Shown here: positions 35,699 to 44,155 of the stretch, piece after piece
Layout: every line of letters begins with the position of its first letter
Position numbering within the stretch: the first letter of the stretch is position 1
Program-made: the position numbers and the translations under genes
Notes under the pieces: generated by a model
Told to the model about the DNA's origin: nothing
Databases searched by the model: none
The model's input: the letters and a program-made list of their open reading frames with translations, nothing else
Assembly (NCBI GenBank): GCA_016714165.1
Contig: JADJNU010000001.1
Location: 2,294,001 to 2,358,000, forward strand
Length of the DNA stretch: 64,000 nt
Direction: 5' to 3'
Source: Bdellovibrionales bacterium
Lineage (GTDB): Bacteria > Bdellovibrionota > Bdellovibrionia > Bdellovibrionales > UBA1609

Positions 35699-36250
35699 GT
35701 GGCTGAGCATAAACTTCAAAAATTAAAATCAAAATCTGGTGCAGAAATCATAGTTCGTTCAGCAACGAAACAAGATGCTCCGGCAATTCTGGATCTATCA
35801 AAAGGTGTCATCGGGGAAGAAGTTTACCAGCTCACGTCAGGGGCAGAGTTTAAGATGACGATTGATGCTGAAGAAAAATGGATCGAGTCCCACCTCTCAA
35901 ATCCAAATCACATCATTCTAGTGGCCGAAATGAACTCAAAGATTGTTGGCCTATTGGATTTCTCCAATGGTCATCGTCACCGAATTGCTCACACTGGTGA
36001 ATTTGGAATGTCAGTCGAAAAATCCGTTCGAGATCAAGGCATCGGATCGCTGTTGCTACAGGTGTTGATCGAGTGGGCCACTCAAAATAAAACAATCGAG
36101 AAAATTGGCCTTAACGTCCACAGCAACAATGAACGAGCAATTGCTTTGTACAAAAAAATGGGCTTCGAGATCGAAGGCGTTAGAAAACGCGATCTTAAAT
36201 ACGGTGACGGTCAGTACATTGACACGACAGTTATGGGGCGGTTTGTTTGA
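35699..36250 (+). CDS. GNAT-family N-acetyltransferase
   Basis: 183 residues, GTG start 3 bases after the preceding stop. GNAT hallmarks: IVRSATKQDAPAILDLS, then GEFGMSVEKSVRDQGIGSLLLQVLIEWA (acetyl-CoA loop RDQGIGS) and the C-terminal NERAIALYKKMGFEIEG. RimI/PhnO-like; the acceptor is unknown. It overlaps the following HAD-GNAT gene by one base (TGATG). Confidence 0.85.
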   Translation: MAEHKLQKLKSKSGAEIIVRSATKQDAPAILDLSKGVIGEEVYQLTSGAEFKMTIDAEEKWIESHLSNPNHIILVAEMNSKIVGLLDFSNGHRHRIAHTGEFGMSVEKSVRDQGIGSLLLQVLIEWATQNKTIEKIGLNVHSNNERAIALYKKMGFEIEGVRKRDLKYGDGQYIDTTVMGRFV

Positions 36251-37314
36251 TGTTTCGTCCTCCTGCTGAATCTATCATTTTTGATCTTGATGGAACTTTG
36301 TGGGATGCGTCTCCGACGAGCGCAATTGCATGGTCAAAAGTGGCAGCCAACCTCGGAATCGATGTGCTTATTGATGAATCATCGATTAAGAAGGTTTCAG
36401 GATTGCCTTTTGATAAATGCGTAGATGTTTTATTTGGATCTCATGCTCAAAAGATTCCTGACCTAAAATCACAATTGGATAAATCTGAGCGCGACGAAGT
36501 TCTTCATCGTGGCGGCCGATTTTATGATGGAATGTTGGACGGCCTTCGAGAGCTCAGTAAGGAATACAAGCTCTTTCTCGTGAGCAACTGTCAAGATTGG
36601 TATCTCAATGCTTTTTTTGAACATTCCGGTCTTCGAGATGTTTTTCAAGATTCGCTTTGTTTTGGTCAGACAAATCGCCCGAAGTGTGAAAACATTAAGG
36701 AGATCGTAAAGCGCAACAGCCTCAAAAAAGTAATCTATGTCGGTGATACACATTGGGATCAAGAGGCTGCTTTCTACGCGAGAGTAAAATTCATTTTTGC
36801 ACGATTCGGATTTGGATCTGTACAAGTTTCTTGTCCATCAGTCGGCTCGATAGAGGAACTTGTGACCTTAATGGCCGCGCCCAAGGTGGTGCCGGATGTC
36901 GAAGTTAAGAAGCTCTCAGAAGATCAGTTTGAGATCGCTAGATCATTTTATAAATCTGTTGGTTATATCCAGCCCATTCAAAATCACGATAAGTTTTTTG
37001 GGGCTTTTCATGCTGGGGAGATGATCGGTCTTGTTCGTTTGGCTTTTGAAAACGGAGTGTGGGTACTGAGGGGTATGCAGGTTCGACCGAGCTATCAGTT
37101 TTTTGGAATTGGCACAAAGTTGATTCAATTACTTGATTCAGATTTGGGCAATGAACAATGCTTCTGTTTGCCGCATGGTTGGCTTGATGGTTTTTACGGA
37201 CAAATCGGATTCAAAACGGTCGAGTCCTTAGAAAATTGTCCGGTCTTTTTAGCGCAGAGACTTACTGAAAATAAAAAGAAGTACCCGCAACTGATCCTCA
37301 TGAAGCGAGGATAG
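36250..37314 (+). CDS. HAD hydrolase fused to GNAT domain
   Basis: 354 residues. N-terminal HAD phosphatase: IIFDLDGTLWD with nucleophile D12 and D14, later LVSNCQ and VGDTHWDQEAA (motif IV), an unusually complete phosphoglycolate phosphatase-like domain to about residue 210. C-terminal GNAT (about 218-354): VRPSYQFFGIGTKLIQLLD with a loop similar to the acetyl-CoA-binding one and FYGQIGFKTVE. The fusion may couple dephosphorylation with acetylation of one small molecule; substrate unknown. Confidence 0.75.
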   Translation: MFRPPAESIIFDLDGTLWDASPTSAIAWSKVAANLGIDVLIDESSIKKVSGLPFDKCVDVLFGSHAQKIPDLKSQLDKSERDEVLHRGGRFYDGMLDGLRELSKEYKLFLVSNCQDWYLNAFFEHSGLRDVFQDSLCFGQTNRPKCENIKEIVKRNSLKKVIYVGDTHWDQEAAFYARVKFIFARFGFGSVQVSCPSVGSIEELVTLMAAPKVVPDVEVKKLSEDQFEIARSFYKSVGYIQPIQNHDKFFGAFHAGEMIGLVRLAFENGVWVLRGMQVRPSYQFFGIGTKLIQLLDSDLGNEQCFCLPHGWLDGFYGQIGFKTVESLENCPVFLAQRLTENKKKYPQLILMKRG

Positions 37315-37317
37315 GGT

Positions 37318-37983
37318 TTGGGAATTTATCTAAGAATCCTTAGCGTTCTGTATTTTATTGGATTTGCTCTTCACTTTGCTGACCTGTTCGATTGGCGACT
37401 CAAGTTTTCAGAAATGGACCAAGTGTGGAAGTCATGGATCGTCTATCTCACCGTAGCAGATTTTGCTGCGGCTTTTTTTCTTTGGCGGCTGACACCGACT
37501 GGAGTTTGGCTCCTTCTATTGGTAGCTGGATCCCAACTCGTAGCCTACACCGTCTTTCAAGATGTATTTGGCCCACAGTGGTTTCTTATCGCATTTCATG
37601 TGGTAACGGTATTTGTCCTCTTTTTAATTCCCTCACTACGAACCCAAGTTGATCTCGCCAAAGCTGAAAAGCAGACTGGTCAACATCGAGCAGTCGGAAC
37701 CTTCTTCAAAATGATGTCCGCCCATCTCTTTCGAGGCATCTCTTTTTCAGAGGCCGCGTGGACTATGTGGTCAACAGTCGCCTATGTAAATGAAGACACC
37801 AGAAAGGACTACGGTGAACGACGATTTAATCTGGTAGGCTTGAGCAAAAAGGGCCGCGCCCTTCATATCACTTTCTCAAAGCGAGTGAATGGGGAGATCA
37901 TAAGAATCATTTCAGTTCGTCGTGCGAACAAAAGAGAACGAACGAAACTTCAGGAGAAATTCCCAGAAGCGATCATTCAATAG
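37318..37983 (+). CDS. membrane protein with BrnT-like C-terminal domain
   Basis: 221 residues from TTG 37318. Residues 1-120 contain four hydrophobic segments (LRILSVLYFIGFALHFADL; WIVYLTVADFAAAFFLW; GVWLLLLVAGSQLVAYTVF; FLIAFHVVTVFVLFLIP). The last 60 residues read like BrnT toxins: GERRFNLVGLSKKGRALHITFSKRVNGEIIRIISVRRANKRER. BrnT is normally a free ribonuclease paired with BrnA; here it would be tethered and no BrnA gene is nearby. This interpretation is an inference. Confidence 0.55.
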   Translation: MGIYLRILSVLYFIGFALHFADLFDWRLKFSEMDQVWKSWIVYLTVADFAAAFFLWRLTPTGVWLLLLVAGSQLVAYTVFQDVFGPQWFLIAFHVVTVFVLFLIPSLRTQVDLAKAEKQTGQHRAVGTFFKMMSAHLFRGISFSEAAWTMWSTVAYVNEDTRKDYGERRFNLVGLSKKGRALHITFSKRVNGEIIRIISVRRANKRERTKLQEKFPEAIIQ

Positions 37984-38438
37984 ATTAAATTTGGTTCGCT
38001 ACAGTCAATATCGGACCGACTGAAGAAAATCGAGGCACAAAAATAGCTTTTAGCTGGACGAAAAGGGACAGACAGGAACCAATCGGACATTGTCTAAAAG
38101 TCCTCAAAATTAGCCGAGTTTTGGATCTCACAGAATTTGCTAAGTAACTGAAAATACAACATTTATAGTGTTATAGGAATTTTTCAGCTAGTCGAGTGTA
38201 AACACCTAAAATTGCCCCGAAACTCGGCCCTACCCGTGTCCGATTCATGCACCGGACATCCAACAGGACATCAGCTTAAACAAGCATAAACGCCCTCTCC
38301 TGCGGACAATAACCCGTGCCCGAAGCTCTCATCAGCCCTCGCCCCAACGGTACATTTTGGACCGTCGAACCATCCTCTAAACGTTCGTTTTGTGAAAACA
38401 CGGTGCTGCCCATTCACAAAACGGTGAAGATAGTAAAC
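37984..38438. other. dyad-rich gene-free interval upstream of the resolvase
   Basis: Contains GCCGAGTTTTGG (38113-38124) and CCGAAACTCGGC (38217-38228), an 11 of 12 inverted pair about 90 bases apart, and a 6-bp hairpin TGTCCG/CGGACA (38237-38258). Such paired sites upstream of a serine resolvase gene are typical of a res site, though the sub-site layout is not clear enough to map. Confidence 0.45.
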
Positions 38439-38984
38439 ATGGGACAATACGTTTATGCGAGGGTCAGTACCTCGAACCAGGAGACCGACAACCAAGTTAT
38501 AAATCTTCGGAGGCTCTATCCAGAGGCCACTTTTATTGAAGAGGTCGCCAGTGGTGCAAAAGCCCGGCCAGAACTTGAGAAGTTGGTTCAGCAGCTTCAG
38601 CGCGGTGATGAGCTAATCGTATCAAGCCTTGATCGATTAGGTCGAAAGACGAGCGAGATCCTAACTCTCATCGAGAGCCTAGAAAAACGTGGAATCATAC
38701 TGAAGAGTCTCCGCGAAGGGCTCGACTATTCGACGATCAGTGGTCGCCTAGTCACTCAAATCCTAGTTTCAGTTAGTGAACTCGAACGCTCTTTAATCAG
38801 CCAGCGAACCAAAGCGGCTCTTGAGGCAAAAAGAGAAAAGGGAATTGTCGGTGGCCGTCCACGGATTCATAGCGATAAGAAAATTCAACAAGCAAGAGAG
38901 CTTCGTGCTGATGGCAGTTCATTGGCCGCGATTTCAAGAGAAGTAGGTATTTCGGTAAGTCGCCTTCATCAAATTCTGAAGTAG
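38439..38984 (+). CDS. serine resolvase/invertase
   Basis: 181 residues from ATG 38439 (GGTGAAG upstream). YARVSTSNQETDNQ with nucleophile S10; LIVSSLDRLGRKTSEIL and KSLREGLDYSTISGRL; C-terminal HTH (GSSLAAISREVGISVSRLHQILK). It catalyses short-range recombination such as cointegrate resolution. Likely part of the second mobile region; its partner may be the large recombinase at 42081 or a lost transposase. Confidence 0.9.
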   Translation: MGQYVYARVSTSNQETDNQVINLRRLYPEATFIEEVASGAKARPELEKLVQQLQRGDELIVSSLDRLGRKTSEILTLIESLEKRGIILKSLREGLDYSTISGRLVTQILVSVSELERSLISQRTKAALEAKREKGIVGGRPRIHSDKKIQQARELRADGSSLAAISREVGISVSRLHQILK

Positions 38985-39122
38985 CCCCTCCCCCGGGTGT
39001 CTTTTTTTGGGATAGTTCACCGCTGCTCGGGCTCACTCTAGGGTGTCAAAAAAATCGTGTATTTGTAGGCCAAGGACACTGCGGAACTGACGATTGATCA
39101 ACACAGCTTATTTACGATATAA

Positions 39123-39190
39123 GGCCGTGTGCCTAGAGCGACGGCTTGAAGAGTCGGTATCCTAACCGGCCTGGCACGGTTTTATTTTTA
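39123..39190 (+). ncRNA. small structured element with U-rich end
   Basis: Two nested or adjacent hairpins: an outer CCGTG/CACGG-type pair (about 39124-39179) and an inner GTCGGT/ACCGGC (39153-39170), followed by TTTTATTTTT (39180-39189). Looks like an intrinsic terminator, or a small RNA with its own terminator, before the gene at 39211. It superficially resembles a tRNA but does not fold into one. Confidence 0.4.
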
Positions 39191-39210
39191 GGAGTGCTGT
39201 AGGAGGCACT

Positions 39211-39855
39211 ATGAGTTTCATCGATTCCGACCTTGTCGGGACCATACGTTCGTATTACGAACGCGCGTCAAAGTATCTTCAAAAAAACAATCGCTATCTC
39301 AAGAAAAGCGATAAAATTGTTCTTGGTGAAATTTCTAGAGTGATAAAAGCACTCGATCATTTCATCGCATCGCTTGGAATCGCCAGTACCGACGACCAAC
39401 ACAGAATCGTAGAACTTATTTTTGATTTACACTCTTGCCGCGATGAGGAGATCGACAAAGAGTCGGGTGCACATCAGGCTTACGTTGAAGCGGTCAGAGA
39501 GTTTGAAATTGCTGCAAGAGTGGTCAGGCTTGCGATGGATTCCGAGCCAGACCTTAACGACTCAAAGGATGTGAAGACCCTATTTGACTGGATCAGTAGC
39601 TGTACGCCAGACCCCAGAGTTTTGAGTTTACTGAAAAACTATCAAGCCATGTCAAGGTACCCTGACCTGATTTATCAAATTGTTTCAGCTGTCCGATCAA
39701 TCAAGAAAAAAAATCGAGTGAAGGGAATTTACAGTGAGTTGGACACGCTTCTTCACGAGATGTATCCGGCCGGACTGAGAAAATCACGAACTTCCGTCGC
39801 GCTTGAAGAGGCATACAAGGAAGGACGAAGAAGGGCGCGGCGGTTAGTGCAGTAA
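39211..39855 (+). CDS. hypothetical helical protein
   Basis: 214 residues, AGGAGG upstream of ATG. Hydrophilic, mainly alpha-helical, with a basic C-terminus (EEAYKEGRRRARRLVQ) that may bind nucleic acid. No family recognised. First of four unknown genes between the small resolvase and the large serine recombinase. Confidence 0.6.
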   Translation: MSFIDSDLVGTIRSYYERASKYLQKNNRYLKKSDKIVLGEISRVIKALDHFIASLGIASTDDQHRIVELIFDLHSCRDEEIDKESGAHQAYVEAVREFEIAARVVRLAMDSEPDLNDSKDVKTLFDWISSCTPDPRVLSLLKNYQAMSRYPDLIYQIVSAVRSIKKKNRVKGIYSELDTLLHEMYPAGLRKSRTSVALEEAYKEGRRRARRLVQ

Positions 39856-40008
39856 GCGGGGTGCCCTTGGCAAAAGGGTCCTCTGGTTTATGAAATAAAG
39901 AATAAAGCAAAGTTCTGCTAAACGCTCTTTCTGAAAATCGGATAGGCACAAGGCGCAGATAGTATTCGCATCTGACCTCACCTGTCCCACAACAGAAGGA
40001 GGTAATAG

Positions 40009-40584
40009 ATGAACACCGATCACCAAACAACCAGGGAAGATTTACCCGCAAGTAGTATCCCCGACCTTGCTGAGTATGAGTCCATATTGAATTCATACCA
40101 GGACTACATGGCTCGCAAGGGATTTGAGCCAAGAAAAGTCCGGCATCTCAAATCCAAGTCAGCACATTTTATCAGAGCGATACCAGTCATGCGAAAACTC
40201 GGCATCACACCTGATAAGTTTATTGAATGTCTTGAGATTAAGTTCAGTGAGATCAGCAAGGAGAGCATTACTGTTACTCCGGGACATCTAAGTTCAGAAC
40301 ATGCCGAAGACTATGTAACTGAAGTGATGAAGCGTTCCAGTGGCAGCTCACTTGTCGCAGTTGAGCAAGCTGCAAAACTTCGAGCAGCTCAAAATAAATT
40401 TATAAAACCTGAAGATGACCCACTAATCCAGGGACTCATGTCCAAGATAAAGGCGGGCAAGGCGACTCCTTGGCAAATCTTTTATTACAAGGAACGATTT
40501 CTACAGGTTCGTGGTGAACTATCACAATGGATTGTCGATGCAGAAACTAAAATGAGAGAGGTCCACAATGGCAAAAAAAACTAG
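40009..40584 (+). CDS. hypothetical protein
   Basis: 191 residues with a strong GGAGGT upstream. Helical, acidic, with a tyrosine-rich N-terminus (YESILNSYQDYMARKGFEPRK) and a basic middle. No membrane segment. No family recognised. Its end overlaps the next gene by 17 bases, so they are co-expressed. Confidence 0.6.
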   Translation: MNTDHQTTREDLPASSIPDLAEYESILNSYQDYMARKGFEPRKVRHLKSKSAHFIRAIPVMRKLGITPDKFIECLEIKFSEISKESITVTPGHLSSEHAEDYVTEVMKRSSGSSLVAVEQAAKLRAAQNKFIKPEDDPLIQGLMSKIKAGKATPWQIFYYKERFLQVRGELSQWIVDAETKMREVHNGKKN

Positions 40585-41614
40585 ATCGAAAAAGTATATT
40601 TATCCGGATGCAAAGGCTTGGGCACCTGTGCCTGAGTCACTTCTTGCAGCGATGGCTTACAGCAAATCTCCAGTCTCGGAAGTGACTTGTGTAGTGTATG
40701 CGGTAATTGCCAGACACTTTGATGCCCGTATGTCGCTGCCCCTAGCATTCCCGGGTCTAGACCGACTTTCAGAAAGAACTGGGCTCAGTCGAGGGACCAT
40801 CAGTCGCCACCTCAAAATTCTTGATCGCGGGAAGTGGCTTAAAAAAATGTATGTCTGTCGGATCAAAAATAAATCCGTTCTCGACTCAATGACCATTCTT
40901 CCTCCTTTGCGAAGTCACTCAGATGCCCAAGACAAAGCAAAGAAATACAAGAAGAAGACCGACAAAAGTTGCACTGTAGTTCTTCTTTTTTATGGCACGA
41001 AAGAGGGTGTGCCTGACATTGAATCACTTCAAAAAATGGGGTGGTTGCCCCCATCTCTGGAGGAGGTGGACAGTGCTTCTAACATCGGGCTATTCGCGCA
41101 CTGTGCTGTTGGCACCCCCCATACTGATATGAGTGGAGATAGCCTTTCGCAGGAGCAAGAGAATAGTAATCTCGGAACGTTCATCAATCTGAAGTCAGAA
41201 TCAGTGGATAACATTGATAGCAACAACATGGGTGAATCTGATTTGGGGGAATCACCGTTGAGTAAGTTTATTAGAACTTCAGATCGAAAAATGTTTTTTG
41301 AACACGGTGTTGAGGAAGACCCGTCTGCATTGGACACACTGATGCACTTGAAGGTTCTCGGTGAACAAGGATCAGTTTCAGGTTTTGAAGCCTTTAGAGC
41401 GAAGGAACAAAAATGGATGCTGCATGAAATTTCGGTCAATCAAGTAAACCGTCTTTTGCTCAAACTCGATTACCTCGGTCAAAAACTTCCCAGCGAGATT
41501 ACAAAAGCCGTTGATCTGTTGCGCGGTGGCGACCACGGAGTTTTGAAGGGGCAGGAGATTCAATCTCTAGTTAGAAAAATACGCGACGAAGTGCCTTTGG
41601 TGAAAGGCCCGTAA
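40568..41614 (+). CDS. winged-HTH protein, replication- or regulation-like
   Basis: 348 residues. Residues 45-95 form a helix-turn-helix of GntR/MarR shape: GLDRLSERTGLSRGTISRHLKILDRGKWLKK. The rest is a variable linker (150-250) and a helical C-terminus. Similar N-terminal domains occur in phage and plasmid replication-initiator proteins as well as regulators. No catalytic motif is seen. Stop and next start overlap (TAATG). Confidence 0.6.
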   Translation: MAKKTRSKKYIYPDAKAWAPVPESLLAAMAYSKSPVSEVTCVVYAVIARHFDARMSLPLAFPGLDRLSERTGLSRGTISRHLKILDRGKWLKKMYVCRIKNKSVLDSMTILPPLRSHSDAQDKAKKYKKKTDKSCTVVLLFYGTKEGVPDIESLQKMGWLPPSLEEVDSASNIGLFAHCAVGTPHTDMSGDSLSQEQENSNLGTFINLKSESVDNIDSNNMGESDLGESPLSKFIRTSDRKMFFEHGVEEDPSALDTLMHLKVLGEQGSVSGFEAFRAKEQKWMLHEISVNQVNRLLLKLDYLGQKLPSEITKAVDLLRGGDHGVLKGQEIQSLVRKIRDEVPLVKGP

Positions 41615-42084
41615 TGACATTCGAGAATGTTCAATTTGCTCGATGGCCCGGCAACATCAGCAGCCCTGTTCGTCTTCTCGTTCGCGCAGGGTTGGGGCTA
41701 TCCCTTGTTTTGGCGACCATGCTGCCCCTTCAAGCAGCACGGGGTGAAAAACACCACAGGTCTCGCACGGTTGACCAACAGAGGTGCCACGGTGAACCCG
41801 AAAATGGTAAGATGCTCAGGTCCGCATCATCGATTCGGCGATGCAGAAGCTGCGGTTTAGAGTTTGCCCTTGAAACATTCCCTGCCAAGGGCGGCGGGCG
41901 CAGAGAGAGCCGCTGTGTGGGGTGTCACAATACTTATCGCAGATCGAGATCACAATTCAGATCAAAAGATGCGGTGATGGCGATCACGGTCAGAGCCGGA
42001 CACTTCGATGAAAAACACGAGGGCCTCAATGATCTGCTCGATTTAATTTGCTCAGACATCTTGCGAAAGGAGGTGGGAAGTTGA
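41614..42084 (+). CDS. zinc-ribbon-like protein
   Basis: 156 residues. Two CxxC pairs (CRSCGLEFALETFPAKGGG, then CVGCHNTYRRSRS) form a zinc ribbon of the type seen in phage and mobile-element HNH-like proteins, but no HNH catalytic histidines follow. The N-terminal 65 residues look unlike the rest and may not be translated; a later ATG near 41812 would give a shorter protein. Overlaps the recombinase start by 4 bases. Confidence 0.5.
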   Translation: MTFENVQFARWPGNISSPVRLLVRAGLGLSLVLATMLPLQAARGEKHHRSRTVDQQRCHGEPENGKMLRSASSIRRCRSCGLEFALETFPAKGGGRRESRCVGCHNTYRRSRSQFRSKDAVMAITVRAGHFDEKHEGLNDLLDLICSDILRKEVGS

Positions 42085-43880
42085 CCAGCGTAATAGAATC
42101 CAAAATCCCATTCTCCAAACTAGCCATTAAGATTTCGGTCTATGCGAGGTACTCAAGTTCCGGCCAAAACCCTCAGTCGGCTGCTGACCAGGTGAAGCAA
42201 ATTAGACGGTCCTTCAAGGACGGGTCCTTGAGCCTCGCAAAGTATCCACGCGACAAGTATGAGTACGTTGTGCCGGATGATTTGGTTTTCATGGATGAAG
42301 CCCTAACCGGCAGAACCGTTGTTGGCCGTAGCGGATATGATCAATTCATCTCGTCGTTGAAGAAACCAGATTGCGCCGGCGGAGTAGTTCTTGAGCTGGC
42401 AAGACTCAATCGAGCTTTGAATGGCACGTTGGACGCTTACGACATCACAAAGTATTACAAGAAAGAACTGTTCAGCCTTCTCGATGGAATTTCATCGGAA
42501 CACCCAAATTCTCGAGTTCATTTCATCGTTAAGGGAATGATAAATGAAATGGGTAACGAGATTCATGCAAAGCGAACTCGCGTCGGTCAGGTTTCAAGAG
42601 TTGTCGAGGGTCTAAGTGCTGGTGACATTTGCTTCGGCTATCGCAGCAGACCTACTAAGACTCGATCTCGTGGTGGTTACGAGATCCCCTCTCACTTTGA
42701 AATCGATGTTCATCTTGAAGAAGCCAGAAGTGTTGTGCTGATGTTTGACCTTAGAATTAAGGGTCTCGGATTCGCAGCAATTGCCAAAGAGTTTAACCGG
42801 AGGGGCATCCCCTCCTCACAGCGAGCGCAAAAAATCAGTGGCAAAAAAATCAATTGGAGTCAGAACACGGTTCGCAAAATGCTTCAGAACAAAAAGTACA
42901 TAGGTCAGTGGACTTGGGGGTGTTCAACTAGAATCTTGAATCCCGAAACTAGGAAGTTAGAGCGACATGACCAAACACGAGAGAAATGGGTATCACACCA
43001 CGAGGGAGAAAAAATCCGTGATGACTTAATCATCATTGATCAGGAACGGTGGTCGAAGGTTCAGGCGATGTTCAAGAAGCGAGTAAAACGAGAAACCACT
43101 CTTACAGACAAATGGGCCCCTGCCCGGGAAGAAAAAACTAATGGTATCAAATCGAATGCACTTCTGGCTGGCCTACTCAGATGCGGTGAGTGCGGCGGCA
43201 ACATGCTTCAAATCACTGGCCGCAAAGGCGGTTTCTTTGGCTGCTTCGTACATCATAGAAAAGATAAGTCCAAGTGCTCGAACCGAAGAACGATCAGTCG
43301 CCGAAAGATCGAAGCGGCTGTTACTGCCGAACTCAAAGTAATTCTTTTGGATGAGCACAATTTGAACCTTGCGACCAAGCTCATCAATAAAAAAATCAAG
43401 GATCGATTGTCGGTCACACCTGACGAGATCCGCTCGCTCATGCGGGATAAGCATCAAATCGAAAAAGAAATTCGCAACTTTACTAAATTTGTCATTGAGG
43501 GGGATTCGTCTCCGAGCATCCGAGATGGACTCCGTGAAGCGGAAGATCGAGCGCAGATCATTGATTCACGTTTGAAGGCCCTTCAGGCTGCGCGGATTGA
43601 AAACTTACTGGTCACACCGGAGGCGATGCGAGAGCGACTTGAGGGGCTTGCTAAAATCCTTGAATCAGATCCTGTATTAGCGAATGTAGCTTTGAGAAAG
43701 CTAATTCCCAGTGGTTTGAGTTGCATCCCTCAGTCGACCTCATCAAAAAAGAACCTGAATCAGAACAACAGTAAATGGACTATCACCGGCGATGTACAGT
43801 TTGTTGGGGTAGCTGAAAAGACAGTCGATGCTGTCGGCTACTCTGCTGATTCAAATCATCAAATCAACTTAACTATTTGA
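42081..43880 (+). CDS. large serine recombinase
   Basis: 599 residues from TTG 42081, preceded by AAGGAGGTG. Catalytic domain: KISVYARYSSSGQNP (nucleophile at S25 or S26) and the arginine segment VLELARLNR; recombinase domain (about 195-285: GYRSRPTK... GLGFAAIAKEFNRRGIPS); zinc-binding ribbon LLRCGECGGNM... CFVHHRK... CSNRRT; coiled-coil C-terminus (about 450-540). It would integrate or excise the second mobile region. Attachment sites were not identified. Confidence 0.9.
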   Translation: MTSVIESKIPFSKLAIKISVYARYSSSGQNPQSAADQVKQIRRSFKDGSLSLAKYPRDKYEYVVPDDLVFMDEALTGRTVVGRSGYDQFISSLKKPDCAGGVVLELARLNRALNGTLDAYDITKYYKKELFSLLDGISSEHPNSRVHFIVKGMINEMGNEIHAKRTRVGQVSRVVEGLSAGDICFGYRSRPTKTRSRGGYEIPSHFEIDVHLEEARSVVLMFDLRIKGLGFAAIAKEFNRRGIPSSQRAQKISGKKINWSQNTVRKMLQNKKYIGQWTWGCSTRILNPETRKLERHDQTREKWVSHHEGEKIRDDLIIIDQERWSKVQAMFKKRVKRETTLTDKWAPAREEKTNGIKSNALLAGLLRCGECGGNMLQITGRKGGFFGCFVHHRKDKSKCSNRRTISRRKIEAAVTAELKVILLDEHNLNLATKLINKKIKDRLSVTPDEIRSLMRDKHQIEKEIRNFTKFVIEGDSSPSIRDGLREAEDRAQIIDSRLKALQAARIENLLVTPEAMRERLEGLAKILESDPVLANVALRKLIPSGLSCIPQSTSSKKNLNQNNSKWTITGDVQFVGVAEKTVDAVGYSADSNHQINLTI

Positions 43881-43954
43881 CGCGCATCAATAGTATTTGA
43901 TGGTATTTACTTGTCATAGATTGTCTGAAATCATTGATGCTTCGGGGGTTTCAA

Positions 43955-44155
43955 ATGGCAAGCGTAGAACCATGGCTTTCAGTTGAAGAGATCGCAGCCC
44001 ATCTCGGTGTTTCAAAAGAGACTATCTACCGCTGGCTTGAAAAGGGCCGCATCCCCGCTCACCGAGTCGGCAAGCTGTGGAAGTTCAAGACTGCCGAAGT
44101 TGACGAATGGGTACGGTCAGGTGGAGCGATAAATGAAGCTACGAATCTCAAATAG
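43955..44155 (+). CDS. excisionase-family helix-turn-helix protein
   Basis: 66 residues. Start at ATG 43955 where the HTH begins; ATG 43937 would add six residues. WLSVEEIAAHLGVSKETIYRWLEKGRIPAHRVGKLWKFKTAEVDEWVR is a MerR-like HTH_17 domain. Its stop is 23 bases past the next start, so it is co-translated with the TIR-locus genes, suggesting it regulates that locus or forms the directionality factor of the recombinase. Confidence 0.75.
   Translation: MASVEPWLSVEEIAAHLGVSKETIYRWLEKGRIPAHRVGKLWKFKTAEVDEWVRSGGAINEATNLK

Noticed and set aside
39123..39180. Possible tRNA gene
   Set aside because: The acceptor, D, anticodon and T arms cannot be assigned together; no GTTCRA T-loop and no proper 7-base anticodon loop. 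It is kept only as a structured element.
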